This document shows, piece by piece, positions 8,677-17,554 of a stretch of DNA of 24,617 nucleotides. The DNA lies in contig JASLGI010000132.1 in the NCBI GenBank assembly GCA_030149685.1, positions 1 to 24,617 of the forward strand. The letters are read 5' to 3'. The stretch is from Bacillaceae bacterium. Lineage in GTDB: Bacteria > Bacillota > Bacilli > Bacillales_A > Planococcaceae. Below the pieces are notes generated by a model. That model made no database searches. It saw only the letters and a program-made list of their open reading frames with translations, and was not told the DNA's origin. How positions within the stretch are numbered: the stretch's first letter is position 1; each line of letters begins with the position of its first letter. Position numbers and translations under genes: made by a program.

Positions 8677-10062
8677 TTAAAATTGTAATTGTTTTTCGAT
8701 ATAAGGAACAACTTCATCAATAGGCATACGTGTTTGTTCCATTGAGTCGCGGTGGCGTACAGTTACTTGACCATCTTCTTTTGAGTCGAAATCGTATGTG
8801 ATACAGAAAGGTGTACCGATTTCGTCTTGACGACGGTAACGCTTACCGATCGATTGTGACTCGTCATATTGTGTTGGGAAATGTTTTGCGAGTTTCATAA
8901 ACACTTCTTGTGCTTCTTCAGATAATTTTTTCGATAAAGGAAGAACAGCTGCTTTCATCGGTGCGAGTGCTGGGTGGAAACGTAATACGTTACGTTTTTC
9001 GCCATTTTCAAGCTCTTCTTCATCGTATGCATCGCAGAGAAATGCAAGTGTTACACGGTCTGCTCCGAGTGAAGGTTCGATACAGTAAGGAACAAACTTT
9101 TCACCTGTTTGTTGGTCATGGTACGTAAAGTCTTCGCTTGAATGTTCCATATGGTTTTTAAGGTCGAAGTCTGTACGGTTAGCAATTCCCCATAATTCTC
9201 CCCAACCGAATGGGAACTTGTACTCGATATCTACTGTTTCTTTTGAGTAGTGTGAAAGCTCATCGTCTGTATGGTCACGTAAACGTGTAAGCTCCGGTGT
9301 CATTCCGAGATCTTCAAGGAATTTCACTGAGTAATCGCGCCAATATTCATACCATTGTTGATCTTCATCTGGACGACAGAAGAATTCAAGTTCCATCTGT
9401 TCGAATTCGCGTGTACGGAATGTGAAGTTTCCTGGTGTAATTTCATTACGGAAACTTTTACCGATTTGTGCGATACCGAATGGTAATTTTTTACGCATTG
9501 AACGTTGTACGTTTTTGAAGTTTACGAAAATTCCTTGTGCCGTTTCAGGACGTAAGAAAATGTCGTTTGATGAGTCGTCTGTTACTCCTTGGCTCGTTTT
9601 GAACATTAAGTTGAATTGACGGATATCTGTGTAGTCCATAGCACCACAAGTTGGACAAACGATATTATGCTCGTCAATTAATGCTTTCATTTGTTCAAAC
9701 GGAAGCCCATCGACGATCATTTCAATCCCTTTTTCATCGAGTGCATCTTCGATTAAGTTATCTGCACGGTGACGAGATTTACACTGTTTACAGTCGATCA
9801 TCGGGTCGTTGAAGTTTTTCGTGTGACCTGATGCTTCCCATACTTTCGGGTTCATTAAAATCGCTGCGTCTAAACCGACGTTATATGGAGATTCTTGAAT
9901 GAATCGTTTCCACCAAGCTTTTTTAATGTTGTTTTTTAATTCAATTCCGAGTGGGCCGTAGTCCCAAGTATTAGCGAGTCCTCCGTATACTTCAGACCCC
10001 GGGAAAACGAATCCACGTTGTTTTGATAAGTTAACAATTTGTTCCATCGTGTATTTAGGCAT
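8677..10062 (-). CDS. glyQS: Glycyl-tRNA synthetase, single-chain (alpha2) type
   Basis: A 461-residue class II synthetase that charges tRNA-Gly. Visible features are the N-terminal [20 protein letters not shown], the two CxxC pairs of an inserted zinc-like knuckle ([16 protein letters not shown]), motif 2 (RPETAQGIF and [20 protein letters not shown]) and motif 3 ([14 protein letters not shown]). The C-terminal anticodon-binding domain ends in IEKQLQF. This is the archaeal/eukaryotic-like homodimer found in staphylococci, not the two-gene glyQ-glyS tetramer of Bacillus. Start ATG (10062) follows GGAGGG. It is the first of several minus-strand genes amid plus-strand operons and is preceded by a T-box leader. 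Confidence 0.97.
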   Translation of the reverse strand: MPKYTMEQIVNLSKQRGFVFPGSEVYGGLANTWDYGPLGIELKNNIKKAWWKRFIQESPYNVGLDAAILMNPKVWEASGHTKNFNDPMIDCKQCKSRHRADNLIEDALDEKGIEMIVDGLPFEQMKALIDEHNIVCPTCGAMDYTDIRQFNLMFKTSQGVTDDSSNDIFLRPETAQGIFVNFKNVQRSMRKKLPFGIAQIGKSFRNEITPGNFTFRTREFEQMELEFFCRPDEDQQWYEYWRDYSVKFLEDLGMTPELTRLRDHTDDELSHYSKETVDIEYKFPFGWGELWGIANRTDFDLKNHMEHSSEDFTYHDQQTGEKFVPYCIEPSLGADRVTLAFLCDAYDEEELENGEKRNVLRFHPALAPMKAAVLPLSKKLSEEAQEVFMKLAKHFPTQYDESQSIGKRYRRQDEIGTPFCITYDFDSKEDGQVTVRHRDSMEQTRMPIDEVVPYIEKQLQF

Positions 10063-10109
10063 GAAAATCCCTCCATATAGTAATAAAGTTGTCCGCTAAA
10101 TGTGCGAAC

Positions 10110-10305
10110 GAAAAAGCACCCATCCAACGGACAAGTGACTTGCCCGAGGACGAGTGCTATACCCGCGGTTCCACCTCGATTGATCGAAATTCGATCCACT
10201 TTGAAAAAAATGGCTCCAGGTTGCCTTTTCACATCAGTGCAGGCTCTCACTATCCCTGCTCGCTCAGCGTCGATGTTACTTATAGACCTTTCTTCGCCTC
10301 ATATT
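10110..10305 (-). ncRNA. T-box riboswitch (glycine) in the glyQS leader
   Basis: Read on the minus strand, the leader contains AGCGAGCAGGGATAGTGAGA-like stem I apex sequence, then GAAAAGGCAACCTGGAG, in which GGC (plus positions 10223-10225) is the likely glycine specifier codon. The T-box core GGTGGAACCGCGGG follows (plus 10162-10175). Downstream is a terminator: a 10-bp stem, GCACTCGTCC (10157-10148) with GGATGGGTGC (10125-10116), contains an inner CGGGCAAGT/ACTTGTCCG arm and ends in TTTTT. Uncharged tRNA-Gly should favour the antiterminator and switch glyQS on. The T-box element is sure; the exact specifier is read by eye. Confidence 0.93.
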
Positions 10306-10311
10306 AGCTAG

Positions 10312-10340
10312 AGTGTATCACATCGTTCGGAAAATCGCAA
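10312..10340 (-). promoter_or_regulatory. Sigma-A promoter of glyQS
   Basis: On the minus strand, -35 TTGCGA (plus 10335-10340), a 17-nt spacer and an extended -10 TGA-TACACT (plus 10312-10317). Transcription would start near 10305, just ahead of the T-box stem I. Confidence 0.75.
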
Positions 10341-10379
10341 CTATTTCAAGAGCGGAAGCATTTCAGATACTCGGAACTG

Positions 10380-10388
10380 TGCTATACT
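10380..10388 (+). promoter_or_regulatory. Extended -10 promoter of ccpN
   Basis: TGCTATACT (TGN plus TATACT) lies about 40 nt ahead of the ccpN start. No good -35 is seen 16-18 nt upstream, which is acceptable for an extended -10. The glyQS and ccpN promoters are divergent and only about 40 nt apart. Confidence 0.6.
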
Positions 10389-10429
10389 AAGAGCAGAAGT
10401 TCAAGAAGAACAATAGGCGGGTGAATGGA

Positions 10430-11062
10430 ATGGAATTGAACGAGCGCCAGACGAAAATTTTAGAAATCGTTAAGTACAATGGTCCGATTACAGGGGAGCA
10501 AATTGCAGCAAAATTAGATCTTGCTCGAGCGACGATAAGACCAGATTTATCGATTTTAACGATGGCTGGCTTTTTAGATGCGCGACCTCGAGTCGGCTAT
10601 TTTTATTCGGGGAAGCGTCCGATGCAGTCGATGGCAGAAGAGATGATCGGGATGAAAGTCGGTGATTTTCAATCGATGCCGGTCGTTGTGACGGAAAGTA
10701 TGTCGATTTATGATGCCATTTGTCAAATGTTTTTAGAAGATGTAGGAACATTGATCGTTGTAGATGATGACAAGCATTTGCTTGCAGGTGTTTTATCTAG
10801 AAAAGATTTGTTACGCGCCAGTTTAGGACGAAAAGAAATTGATAAAATTCCGGTTCATATGACGATGACACGAATGCCAAATATCGAGTATTGTACGAAA
10901 GACGATACATTACTTCATGCGGCGAAAAAAATGATGGAAAATCAAATTGACGCATTACCCGTTGTCGAAGTGACGAAAGATGGACTAAATGTCGTTGGGC
11001 GAATGACGAAGACTAATATAACGAGCGCCTTCGTAGCATTAGCAGAAGATTATGATTTATAA
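10430..11062 (+). CDS. ccpN: Transcriptional repressor CcpN (HTH plus CBS pair)
   Basis: A 210-residue repressor with an N-terminal winged helix-turn-helix (residues about 5-60; ITGEQIAAKLDLARATIRPD) and two CBS domains (about 75-205) that bind nucleotides. In B. subtilis CcpN represses gluconeogenic genes (gapB, pckA) and the SR1 RNA under glycolytic conditions, and sits directly before yqfL, as here. Start choice: GTG 10421 touches the AGGCGG and is unlikely; ATG 10430 stands 9 nt behind AGGCGG, or 5 nt behind GGTGA. The next gene follows after 24 nt. Confidence 0.93.
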   Translation: MELNERQTKILEIVKYNGPITGEQIAAKLDLARATIRPDLSILTMAGFLDARPRVGYFYSGKRPMQSMAEEMIGMKVGDFQSMPVVVTESMSIYDAICQMFLEDVGTLIVVDDDKHLLAGVLSRKDLLRASLGRKEIDKIPVHMTMTRMPNIEYCTKDDTLLHAAKKMMENQIDALPVVEVTKDGLNVVGRMTKTNITSAFVALAEDYDL

Positions 11063-11086
11063 GCGAGAAGAAAGAGGTGCATGCAA

Positions 11087-11902
11087 GTGACACAACTAAT
11101 GATATTCGTCGTGTCGGATGCCATTGGAGAAACAGCCGAGTTAGTAACGAAAGCAGCCGTTAGTCAATTTCCACATGTGGATCAAGTACGGTTGAAACGT
11201 TTTTCAAACATAGAAGATTCTACACAGTTACGTGAAATTGCTCAATTAGCAGGAGAGAAAGATGCGATGATCGTTTATACACTCGTTCAACAGTCGATGG
11301 TTGAAGAGTTACGCGTATATTGTGAAGAGTTTCAAGTAGCATCCTATGATTTAATGACTCCACTTATTGATATTTTTAGGAAACGCTTACAGCAAGAGCC
11401 TTTAGAAGAGCCCGGACTTGTAAGACAACTCGATGATGATTACTTTAAGAAAATTGAAGCGATTGATTTTGCTGTTCGTTATGATGACGGACGAGACCCA
11501 CGTGGAATTTTGAAAGCAGATATTGTTTTGTTAGGTATTTCTCGGACATCGAAAACACCACTTTCTCAATATTTGGCTCATCAACGATTAAAAGTAGCTA
11601 ACGTTCCATTAGTTCCGGAAGTAGACCCTCCAGAAGAATTAAAAGAGATCGATCCACGTCGTTGCTTCGGGTTAGTCATTTCTCCGGAAAAATTAAACTG
11701 TATCCGAAAAGAACGATTAAAATCTCTCGGTTTAGGTGGAGAAGCGAGCTATGCAAAGGTTGAGCGAATTGAACAAGAAATTGAGCACTTTGAAAAAGTA
11801 ACAGAGGAGTTAGATTGTTACGTTCTTGATGTGACGAACCGTGCTGTAGAAGAAACCGCCAATGAAATTTTAAATGAATGGACGAAGCATTTTACTATAT
11901 AA
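11087..11902 (+). CDS. ppsR: Pyruvate,phosphate dikinase regulatory protein (kinase/phosphorylase)
   Basis: About 271 residues, DUF299 family (B. subtilis YqfL). The N-terminal signature FVVSDAIGETAELV and the P-loop-like GISRTSKTPLSQYLA (near residue 150) are both present. The family uses ADP to phosphorylate and inactivate pyruvate,phosphate dikinase (or PEP synthase) and reverses this by phosphorolysis. GTG 11087 lies 7 nt after GAGGTG, whereas ATG 11081 is only 1 nt away, so GTG is preferred; this gives the usual short lead before VVSD. Cotranscription with ccpN joins two controls of the pyruvate/PEP node. Confidence 0.93.
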   Translation: MTQLMIFVVSDAIGETAELVTKAAVSQFPHVDQVRLKRFSNIEDSTQLREIAQLAGEKDAMIVYTLVQQSMVEELRVYCEEFQVASYDLMTPLIDIFRKRLQQEPLEEPGLVRQLDDDYFKKIEAIDFAVRYDDGRDPRGILKADIVLLGISRTSKTPLSQYLAHQRLKVANVPLVPEVDPPEELKEIDPRRCFGLVISPEKLNCIRKERLKSLGLGGEASYAKVERIEQEIEHFEKVTEELDCYVLDVTNRAVEETANEILNEWTKHFTI

Positions 11903-11918
11903 AGTGAAGTTATTTCAA

Positions 11919-11947
11919 TGGAAAAAAAGCGTTATTTGCGTTATAAT
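11919..11947 (+). promoter_or_regulatory. Sigma-A promoter ahead of the dnaG leader hairpin
   Basis: TGGAAA (4 of 6), a 17-nt spacer and a perfect TATAAT at 11942-11947. Transcription would begin near 11954, upstream of the terminator at 11968. Either the terminator acts as an attenuator for dnaG-sigA, or the product is a separate short RNA. Confidence 0.62.
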
Positions 11948-11967
11948 GAAAAATCGCACAATAGTGG

Positions 11968-12011
11968 AGAATCTCCTGCTTAGATGAAAAGCGGGAGATT
12001 CTTAATTTTTT
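11968..12011 (+). terminator. Terminator/attenuator between ppsR and dnaG
   Basis: A 13-bp stem (AGAATCTCCTGCT with AGCGGGAGATTCT, one G-T pair), a 9-nt loop and then TAATTTTTTC. It ends the ccpN-ppsR transcript and also follows the promoter at 11919-11947 within about 15 nt of its start site. Confidence 0.88.
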
Positions 12012-12072
12012 CAAAAGAAAAAAGAAGGACTTTTCGAGAATGTGACGAATAATAGGATGAGGGGGGAAAAGT

Positions 12073-13872
12073 GTGGCTCAGCTCAGCGAACAGTTTATCG
12101 ATGAAGTAAGGGAGTCAACGGATATCGTTGACCTTATTAGTGAATATGTTCAATTGACAAAACGCGGAAAAAATTATGTCGGCTTATGTCCATTTCATCA
12201 TGAGAAAACGCCGTCTTTTTCGGTGTCTGAAGATAAACAGCTTTACCATTGTTTCGGATGTCATGCTAGCGGTAATGCTATTACGTTCGTTCGAGATGTT
12301 GAAGGTGTAACATTTGTAGAGTCTGTCGTTAAACTCGCTGAGCGAATGGGTATTCAAGCACCAGAAGATGTGACGACCCAGCTGCAACAGCAAACTCCTA
12401 TCGTAAAAGAAAATCAAGATTTACGCGATATGCATGAAGTAGCTACCGATTTTTACCATCATTTGTTAATGCATACGACAGAAGGAGAAGAAGCGCTCGA
12501 GTATTTATTGAATCGAGGGTTTACAGAAGATACGATCCGAAAATATCGGATCGGTTGGTCTTTGTTTGAATATCAAGCGTTAGATGATGTGTTACAAGCA
12601 CAAGGTTTCCCCTCAGAGCGTATTGTTGAAAGTACGCTCGTTCAACAAAAAGATGATCGACGCTTTGACCGATTTCGAGGACGGATTATGTTTCCGTTGT
12701 TTGACGATCGAGGAGAAGTGATTGCTTTTTCAGGCCGTATTTTAAAACAAGATGAAAAACAGCCGAAATATATGAATAGTCCGAAGTCGCCAATTTTTGA
12801 AAAAAATGAAATATTGTATAATATTCACATTGCTCGGCCAGTCATTCGACAAAAAGATGAACTGATCGTATTTGAAGGTTTTATGGACAGTATTCGAGCA
12901 TCACAAGAAACGATTGAGCAAACGGTTGCTGTAATGGGAACATCTCTTTCAACGACTCATTTAACAAAGATGAAACAATTAACGAACAATATTGTGATTT
13001 GTTGTGATGGAGATGAGGCAGGAAAGGAAGCTTCTTTTCGATTTGCACAACTCGCAGCGAAAGAAGGAATGCAACCGAAAATCGCTTTACTTCCTGAAGG
13101 GAAGGATCCCGATGACTATCTAGGAGAACATGGAAAAGAAGCATTTGAAGAAAAGATTTTAAGTGTTGCACATTCCTATATGTCTTTCGTTATGATATAT
13201 TACAAAAGACATAAAAATTTACATCAACCGGACGACCTAACACAATATACACATGAAGTGTTGAGGGAGTTGTCTTATCGAACATCATCGATCGAGCGCG
13301 ATTTTATTCTAAATGAACTGCATGAAGAAACAGGTGTTAGTTTAGAAGTATTAAAAGACCAACTCGAACGAGAAGATAAGCGTCAAAAACGTTGGAAACG
13401 TACGACAGAACCTCTTCAAGAGGCTACTCGTTTACCCGAGGTGAAGCGAGAACGAGGAAAGAGTGAATGGGCTGAGTTATTATTGCTGAGCCATTTTTTA
13501 GCGGATTTTGAACTGTTTCATGAAACGCTTCGCAAACATCCGAATATATTCGTTCAAGAACCGTATCAGCTAATTGCAATCGAGCTTGCGGCATTTTCAG
13601 CAGTGGAAGATGAAGAAAACTATCAAAGGTTCGCTGAACAGTTTGATAATCCGACACTCGGGGAAATTGTATTAGAAGCGGCTCAAATGAATCGAGCGAC
13701 ATTAGAACCGGAGCGAGAAGTCGCGGATTGTTTGTTATTTTTAAAACGTTACCGGATTGAGTTAGAAATTGAACAGAAAAGAAATGAACAACTTCAGGCA
13801 GAAAAAGAAAAAGATTTCCGCCGAACGATAGAACTTGCGCAAGAAATAATTGAATTAAGAAAGTCATTATAA
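12073..13872 (+). CDS. dnaG: DNA primase DnaG
   Basis: A 599-residue primase making RNA primers for lagging-strand synthesis. The CHC2 zinc finger is at the N-terminus: Cys 39 and His 42 in [11 protein letters not shown], Cys 60 and Cys 63 in HCFGC. The catalytic TOPRIM domain shows Glu in VFEGFMD (near 267) and the acidic [11 protein letters not shown] (near 310). The C-terminal about 150 residues form the helicase-binding domain. It starts at GTG 12073 behind a GAGGGGGG tract. sigA follows after 28 nt, the classic macromolecular-synthesis arrangement of Bacillota (without rpsU, which is at the window's left edge). Confidence 0.97.
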   Translation: MAQLSEQFIDEVRESTDIVDLISEYVQLTKRGKNYVGLCPFHHEKTPSFSVSEDKQLYHCFGCHASGNAITFVRDVEGVTFVESVVKLAERMGIQAPEDVTTQLQQQTPIVKENQDLRDMHEVATDFYHHLLMHTTEGEEALEYLLNRGFTEDTIRKYRIGWSLFEYQALDDVLQAQGFPSERIVESTLVQQKDDRRFDRFRGRIMFPLFDDRGEVIAFSGRILKQDEKQPKYMNSPKSPIFEKNEILYNIHIARPVIRQKDELIVFEGFMDSIRASQETIEQTVAVMGTSLSTTHLTKMKQLTNNIVICCDGDEAGKEASFRFAQLAAKEGMQPKIALLPEGKDPDDYLGEHGKEAFEEKILSVAHSYMSFVMIYYKRHKNLHQPDDLTQYTHEVLRELSYRTSSIERDFILNELHEETGVSLEVLKDQLEREDKRQKRWKRTTEPLQEATRLPEVKRERGKSEWAELLLLSHFLADFELFHETLRKHPNIFVQEPYQLIAIELAAFSAVEDEENYQRFAEQFDNPTLGEIVLEAAQMNRATLEPEREVADCLLFLKRYRIELEIEQKRNEQLQAEKEKDFRRTIELAQEIIELRKSL

Positions 13873-13900
13873 TGTTTCGAGCGATGAGGAGGAGCAAACA

Positions 13901-15073
13901 ATGACGAAGAAAACATTAACAGAAGCAAAAAAAGCATTGATTGAGCAAGGTAAAAAAGAAGGTACACTTGCTTTTGAAGAGGTAGCAGAAACGGTATCAT
14001 CTTATGATATGTCAACAGAGAAGTTTGAAGACTTCTTAGATGAAATTGAAAAAGAAGGTATCGAGCTAGCTCGAGATGATGAACCGACAGAGAAAGAGAA
14101 GAAGAAAACGAAAAAGCAAGTAGATATGAAGAACTTAAGTGTTCCTCGCAATGTAAAAATTGATGATCCTGTTCGTATGTATTTAAAAGAAATCGGACGA
14201 GTGGATTTATTAACAGCGGATGAAGAAGTAGAACTTGCGATTAAAATTTTAGAAGGTATGGAAGCGGAAGAAAAACTCGCTGCATTACGAGAAGAAAAAG
14301 GCGACCCTGATTACTATGATAAAGAATTAGATTTAATAATTATTAAAGGCGAAAACGCACGAAAACATTTAGCGGAAGCGAACTTACGTCTCGTTGTAAG
14401 TATTGCAAAACGTTATGTCGGTCGTGGGATGTTATTCCTTGATTTAATTCAAGAAGGAAATATGGGTCTTATGAAAGCGGTAGAGAAATTCGACCATACG
14501 AAAGGATTCAAATTCAGTACGTATGCAACATGGTGGATCCGTCAAGCGATTACACGTGCTATTGCTGACCAAGCGCGTACGATTCGTATTCCTGTTCATA
14601 TGGTAGAGACGATCAACAAATTGATCCGTGTTCAGCGTCAATTACTTCAAGATCTCGGTCGTGAACCGACACCAGAAGAAATTGGGGAAGAAATGGATTT
14701 AACGGAAGAAAAAGTGCGCGGTATTTTAAAGATTTCTCAAGAACCTGTATCGTTAGAAACACCGATTGGGGAAGAAGACGATTCGCATTTAGGAGACTTC
14801 ATTGAAGATATGGATGCTCAATCCCCGTCAGAACATGCAGCTTATGAATTATTAAAAGAACAGTTAGAAGATGTATTAGATACACTTACAGATCGAGAAG
14901 AAAACGTTTTACGTCTCCGTTTCGGTTTAGACGATGGTCGAACACGTACATTGGAAGAAGTAGGGAAAGTATTCGGTGTTACACGTGAACGTATTCGCCA
15001 AATTGAAGCGAAAGCATTACGCAAACTTCGTCATCCGTCACGAAGCAAACGTCTTAAAGACTTTTTAGAATAA
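13901..15073 (+). CDS. sigA: Primary sigma factor SigA (RpoD)
   Basis: The 390-residue housekeeping sigma factor. Region 1.1 is lysine/glutamate-rich (residues 1-80). Region 1.2 follows with [14 protein letters not shown]. Region 2 contains [16 protein letters not shown] and the -10 reading stretch [18 protein letters not shown]. Regions 3 and 4 include [20 protein letters not shown] and the -35 helix [17 protein letters not shown]. It starts at ATG 13901 after GAGGAGG. It is somewhat longer than the B. subtilis 371-residue form. The -35/-10 elements noted in this window fit such a factor. Confidence 0.98.
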   Translation: MTKKTLTEAKKALIEQGKKEGTLAFEEVAETVSSYDMSTEKFEDFLDEIEKEGIELARDDEPTEKEKKKTKKQVDMKNLSVPRNVKIDDPVRMYLKEIGRVDLLTADEEVELAIKILEGMEAEEKLAALREEKGDPDYYDKELDLIIIKGENARKHLAEANLRLVVSIAKRYVGRGMLFLDLIQEGNMGLMKAVEKFDHTKGFKFSTYATWWIRQAITRAIADQARTIRIPVHMVETINKLIRVQRQLLQDLGREPTPEEIGEEMDLTEEKVRGILKISQEPVSLETPIGEEDDSHLGDFIEDMDAQSPSEHAAYELLKEQLEDVLDTLTDREENVLRLRFGLDDGRTRTLEEVGKVFGVTRERIRQIEAKALRKLRHPSRSKRLKDFLE

Positions 15074-15088
15074 AATGAGGTGCGACGG

Positions 15089-15652
15089 ATGAATGAAAAG
15101 CGCCGTGAAATTATTATCGCTGAAATTAAATATTGGAAAATGTCCAAATTGCTACCTGAAAAGTATTGTGATTATTTATTAACGTTATATACAGGTGGCG
15201 ATGAGGATGTAGTTGAAACGATTACCGAGAAAGATTCGATTCATGCAAGAGAAAAGTCGAGTGCGTGGAATAAAGTGTTTTTATGGGCAATTGTAGGCGT
15301 GAGTATCATACTTGCAATGTTTCTTTTACCTCAATTTGCAACGACATTACTCCTCGTCTCTTCTCTATTAACGATTATTTTCTTTGTTCTCGCTTGGCGA
15401 AAGCCGAAAACTTCTTACGATTCAAGTGCGATGTATTACACATTAGCTGTTTTAATGTTGTTGTTTACGACATTGCATGCATGGAGTAGCTATATGAATG
15501 ATCGATTAGCAATTTTAATAGGCATTCTTATTTTAAATTGTATCGTTTGGTTGTGGGTAGGTCGAAAACGTCAATTACTTTATTTTACAATTGCTGGTTT
15601 TGTCGGCTTATTCATTGTCGTTGGATTCGTATTTTTCCGCTTAGGCGGCTAA
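15089..15652 (+). CDS. Multi-pass membrane protein of unknown function
   Basis: I do not recognise this 187-residue protein. ATG 15089 follows GAGGTG by 6 nt (the upstream GTG 15080 overlaps that site and is unlikely). The first about 60 residues are soluble, with IKYWKMSKLLPEKYCDYLLT, a stretch that looks conserved. From about residue 62 there are five or six hydrophobic segments with short polar loops (AWRKPK, WVGRKRQ). It ends in FFRLGG. It lies 15 nt behind sigA and so is probably cotranscribed with dnaG-sigA, then closed by a terminator. No enzyme motif is visible. Confidence 0.85.
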   Translation: MNEKRREIIIAEIKYWKMSKLLPEKYCDYLLTLYTGGDEDVVETITEKDSIHAREKSSAWNKVFLWAIVGVSIILAMFLLPQFATTLLLVSSLLTIIFFVLAWRKPKTSYDSSAMYYTLAVLMLLFTTLHAWSSYMNDRLAILIGILILNCIVWLWVGRKRQLLYFTIAGFVGLFIVVGFVFFRLGG

Positions 15653-15657
15653 TAAAC

Positions 15658-15690
15658 AATCGATGAGTGTTCGCGCTCATCGATTTTCTT
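15658..15690 (+). terminator. Terminator behind the sigA operon
   Basis: A 10-bp stem AATCGATGAG/CTCATCGATT extends through T-G and G-C to a TTCG tetraloop, then TTTCTT. Only about 20 nt remain before trmK, so trmK must rely on read-through or on a promoter inside the preceding gene. Confidence 0.8.
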
Positions 15691-15710
15691 ATGTATAAGG
15701 GAGGAACATA

Positions 15711-16400
15711 ATGGAATTATCAAAACGATTGCAAAAAGTAGCATCTTTCGTACCGAAAGGAAAAAAAGTAGCAGATATTGGTAGTGATCATGCATATTTG
15801 CCATTATATTTAGTGAACGAAGGAATTATTGATGAAGCGATTGCAGGAGAAGTAGTCAAAGGTCCTTTTGAAGCAGCAGAAAAAAATGTCCGTTCTCATG
15901 GAAGAGAACGCCAAATTACAGTCCGTTTAGCGAATGGTTTACGAGCGATTTGTGAAGATGATGAGGTACAAGTTGTCACAATTGCCGGAATGGGTGGTCG
16001 ACTGATTACAACGATATTAGAAGACGGAAGCGAACACTTAAAAACAGTAGAACGTTTAATTTTGCAGCCAAATATTCATAGTGAACCGATTCGTCAATGG
16101 GCTGTCGAAAACAGCTGGAAAATCATTGATGAAGCGATTTTAGAAGAGGATGACCATATTTATGAAATACTCGTATTAGAACGAGGGGAAGTGACGTACA
16201 CACCGTTGCAATTACTCGTTGGTCCGAAGTTACTCATTGAAAAAAACGCGACTTTTCAGAAGAAGTGGCAAGATGAATGTCGCTCTTGGCAAAATGTGTT
16301 ACAATCGCTAGAACAGGCGAAATCTTCTGAAGAAGTAGCAAGAAAGAAAGAAGAACTTCGTCAAAAAATTGAAGCGATAGAAAAGGTGATGAATCCATGA
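15711..16400 (+). CDS. trmK: tRNA (adenine(22)-N1)-methyltransferase TrmK
   Basis: A 229-residue SAM-dependent methyltransferase that makes m1A22 in tRNA. SAM motif I is ADIGSDHAYLPLYLV (from residue 21), followed by the AGMGGRLI stretch typical of TrmK and a C-terminal helical coiled coil. ATG 15711 follows AAGGGAGG by the usual distance. The last codons overlap the next gene (ATGA at 16397), the same trmK-nif3 pair as B. subtilis yqfN-yqfO. Confidence 0.95.
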   Translation: MELSKRLQKVASFVPKGKKVADIGSDHAYLPLYLVNEGIIDEAIAGEVVKGPFEAAEKNVRSHGRERQITVRLANGLRAICEDDEVQVVTIAGMGGRLITTILEDGSEHLKTVERLILQPNIHSEPIRQWAVENSWKIIDEAILEEDDHIYEILVLERGEVTYTPLQLLVGPKLLIEKNATFQKKWQDECRSWQNVLQSLEQAKSSEEVARKKEELRQKIEAIEKVMNP

Positions 16401-17515
16401 AAAAAGTAAATGGTCATGAAGTTATTCAGCTTTTTGAAGAATGGGCACCGAAAAAGTTTGCCTACGAAGGAGATCCGATCGGTTTACATATCGGAGATTT
16501 ACGTCGTTCAGTAACGAAAGTACTCGTCACACTCGATGTTGATGAACGAATTGTGGATGAAGCGATTGCTCAAGGGGCTGAACTCATCATTGCGCACCAT
16601 CCTCCGCTTTTCCGTCCTGTGAAATCGATTGATACGTCGACGTATCAAGGGCGAGTGATTGAAAAATGTATTAAACATAATATCGCTGTTTATGCAGCAC
16701 ATACAAATTTAGATATTGCTCCCGGAGGGGTGAATGATTTACTCGCTGAAAAGCTCGAGTTACAACGAGTAGAAATATTGGATGAAACGTACCGTGAGCC
16801 TCTTTATAAACTAATTGTCTTTGCACCAATGGAAGTGAGTGAAAAAATTCGTACAGCACTCAATGAAGCAGGAGCAGGACATATTGGTGAATACGATAGT
16901 TGTAGTTACTCGATGGAAGGGACGGGACGCTTCCGTCCAGGAGAGAAAGCAAATCCTCATATCGGTACACCTGGAACACCAGAAGAAGTGCGTGAAGAAC
17001 GAATTGAAGTCGTCGTACCTGAGACGAAAAAGAGTCGTGTATTAAAAGCATTATTAAAAGCGCACCCATATGAAGAACCAGCATTTGATCTTATTCGTTT
17101 AGAACAATTTGCCCGCGTAGAAGGGATTGGACGTATCGGACGTTTACGAGAACCGATGACACTAGAAACTTTCGGCGAGTATGTAAAAGAGAAATTAGAC
17201 GTTCCTCGTTTGCGATTTGTCGGGCCGAAAGATGCGCGTATTGAAAAAGTCGCTGTTCTCGGTGGCGATGGCAATAAGTATATTCATACCGCGAAATTCC
17301 GTGGAGCGGATGTGCTTGTGACAGGAGATATGTATTATCACGTAGCGCAAGACGCAGAACGTATGGGCCTTCACATCGTTGACCCAGGTCATAATGTAGA
17401 GAAAGTGATGATTGAAGGAGTTGCACGTAAAATGACGACAGATGCTCATGCGCGAGGCTATGATCTTGAATTTATTGAGTCGTCAGTAAACACAGAGCCG
17501 TTTACATTTTTATAG
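16397..17515 (+). CDS. Nif3-like dinuclear metal-centre protein
   Basis: A 372-residue NIF3/DUF34 protein, annotated in databases as GTP cyclohydrolase 1 type 2 homolog (B. subtilis YqfO). Metal ligands are seen in IIAHHPPLF (His 67 and 68), YAAHTNLDIAP (near 100), and the C-terminal GDMYYHVAQDAERMG and VDPGHNVEK. The middle about 130-240 is the PII/CutA-like inserted domain (HIGEYDSCSYSMEGTGRFRP), which the longer Nif3 proteins carry. The biochemical role is uncertain in spite of the database name. It starts inside the trmK stop, so the two are translationally coupled. Confidence 0.94.
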   Translation: MKKVNGHEVIQLFEEWAPKKFAYEGDPIGLHIGDLRRSVTKVLVTLDVDERIVDEAIAQGAELIIAHHPPLFRPVKSIDTSTYQGRVIEKCIKHNIAVYAAHTNLDIAPGGVNDLLAEKLELQRVEILDETYREPLYKLIVFAPMEVSEKIRTALNEAGAGHIGEYDSCSYSMEGTGRFRPGEKANPHIGTPGTPEEVREERIEVVVPETKKSRVLKALLKAHPYEEPAFDLIRLEQFARVEGIGRIGRLREPMTLETFGEYVKEKLDVPRLRFVGPKDARIEKVAVLGGDGNKYIHTAKFRGADVLVTGDMYYHVAQDAERMGLHIVDPGHNVEKVMIEGVARKMTTDAHARGYDLEFIESSVNTEPFTFL

Positions 17516-17520
17516 TGAGA

Positions 17521-17554
17521 AAAGCTGCCCTCAATGAAAAGGGCAGCTTTTTTT
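17521..17554. terminator. Bidirectional terminator between nif3-like gene and ispH
   Basis: A perfect 11-bp stem AAAGCTGCCCT/AGGGCAGCTTT with an 8-nt loop. It gives seven T on the plus strand and four on the minus strand, and it touches the ispH stop codon, so it serves both convergent genes. Confidence 0.9.

Noticed and set aside
10089..10311. Open frames over the glyQS leader, on both strands
   Set aside because: The region is explained by the T-box and its terminator; the frames have no ribosome sites and no protein-like sequence.
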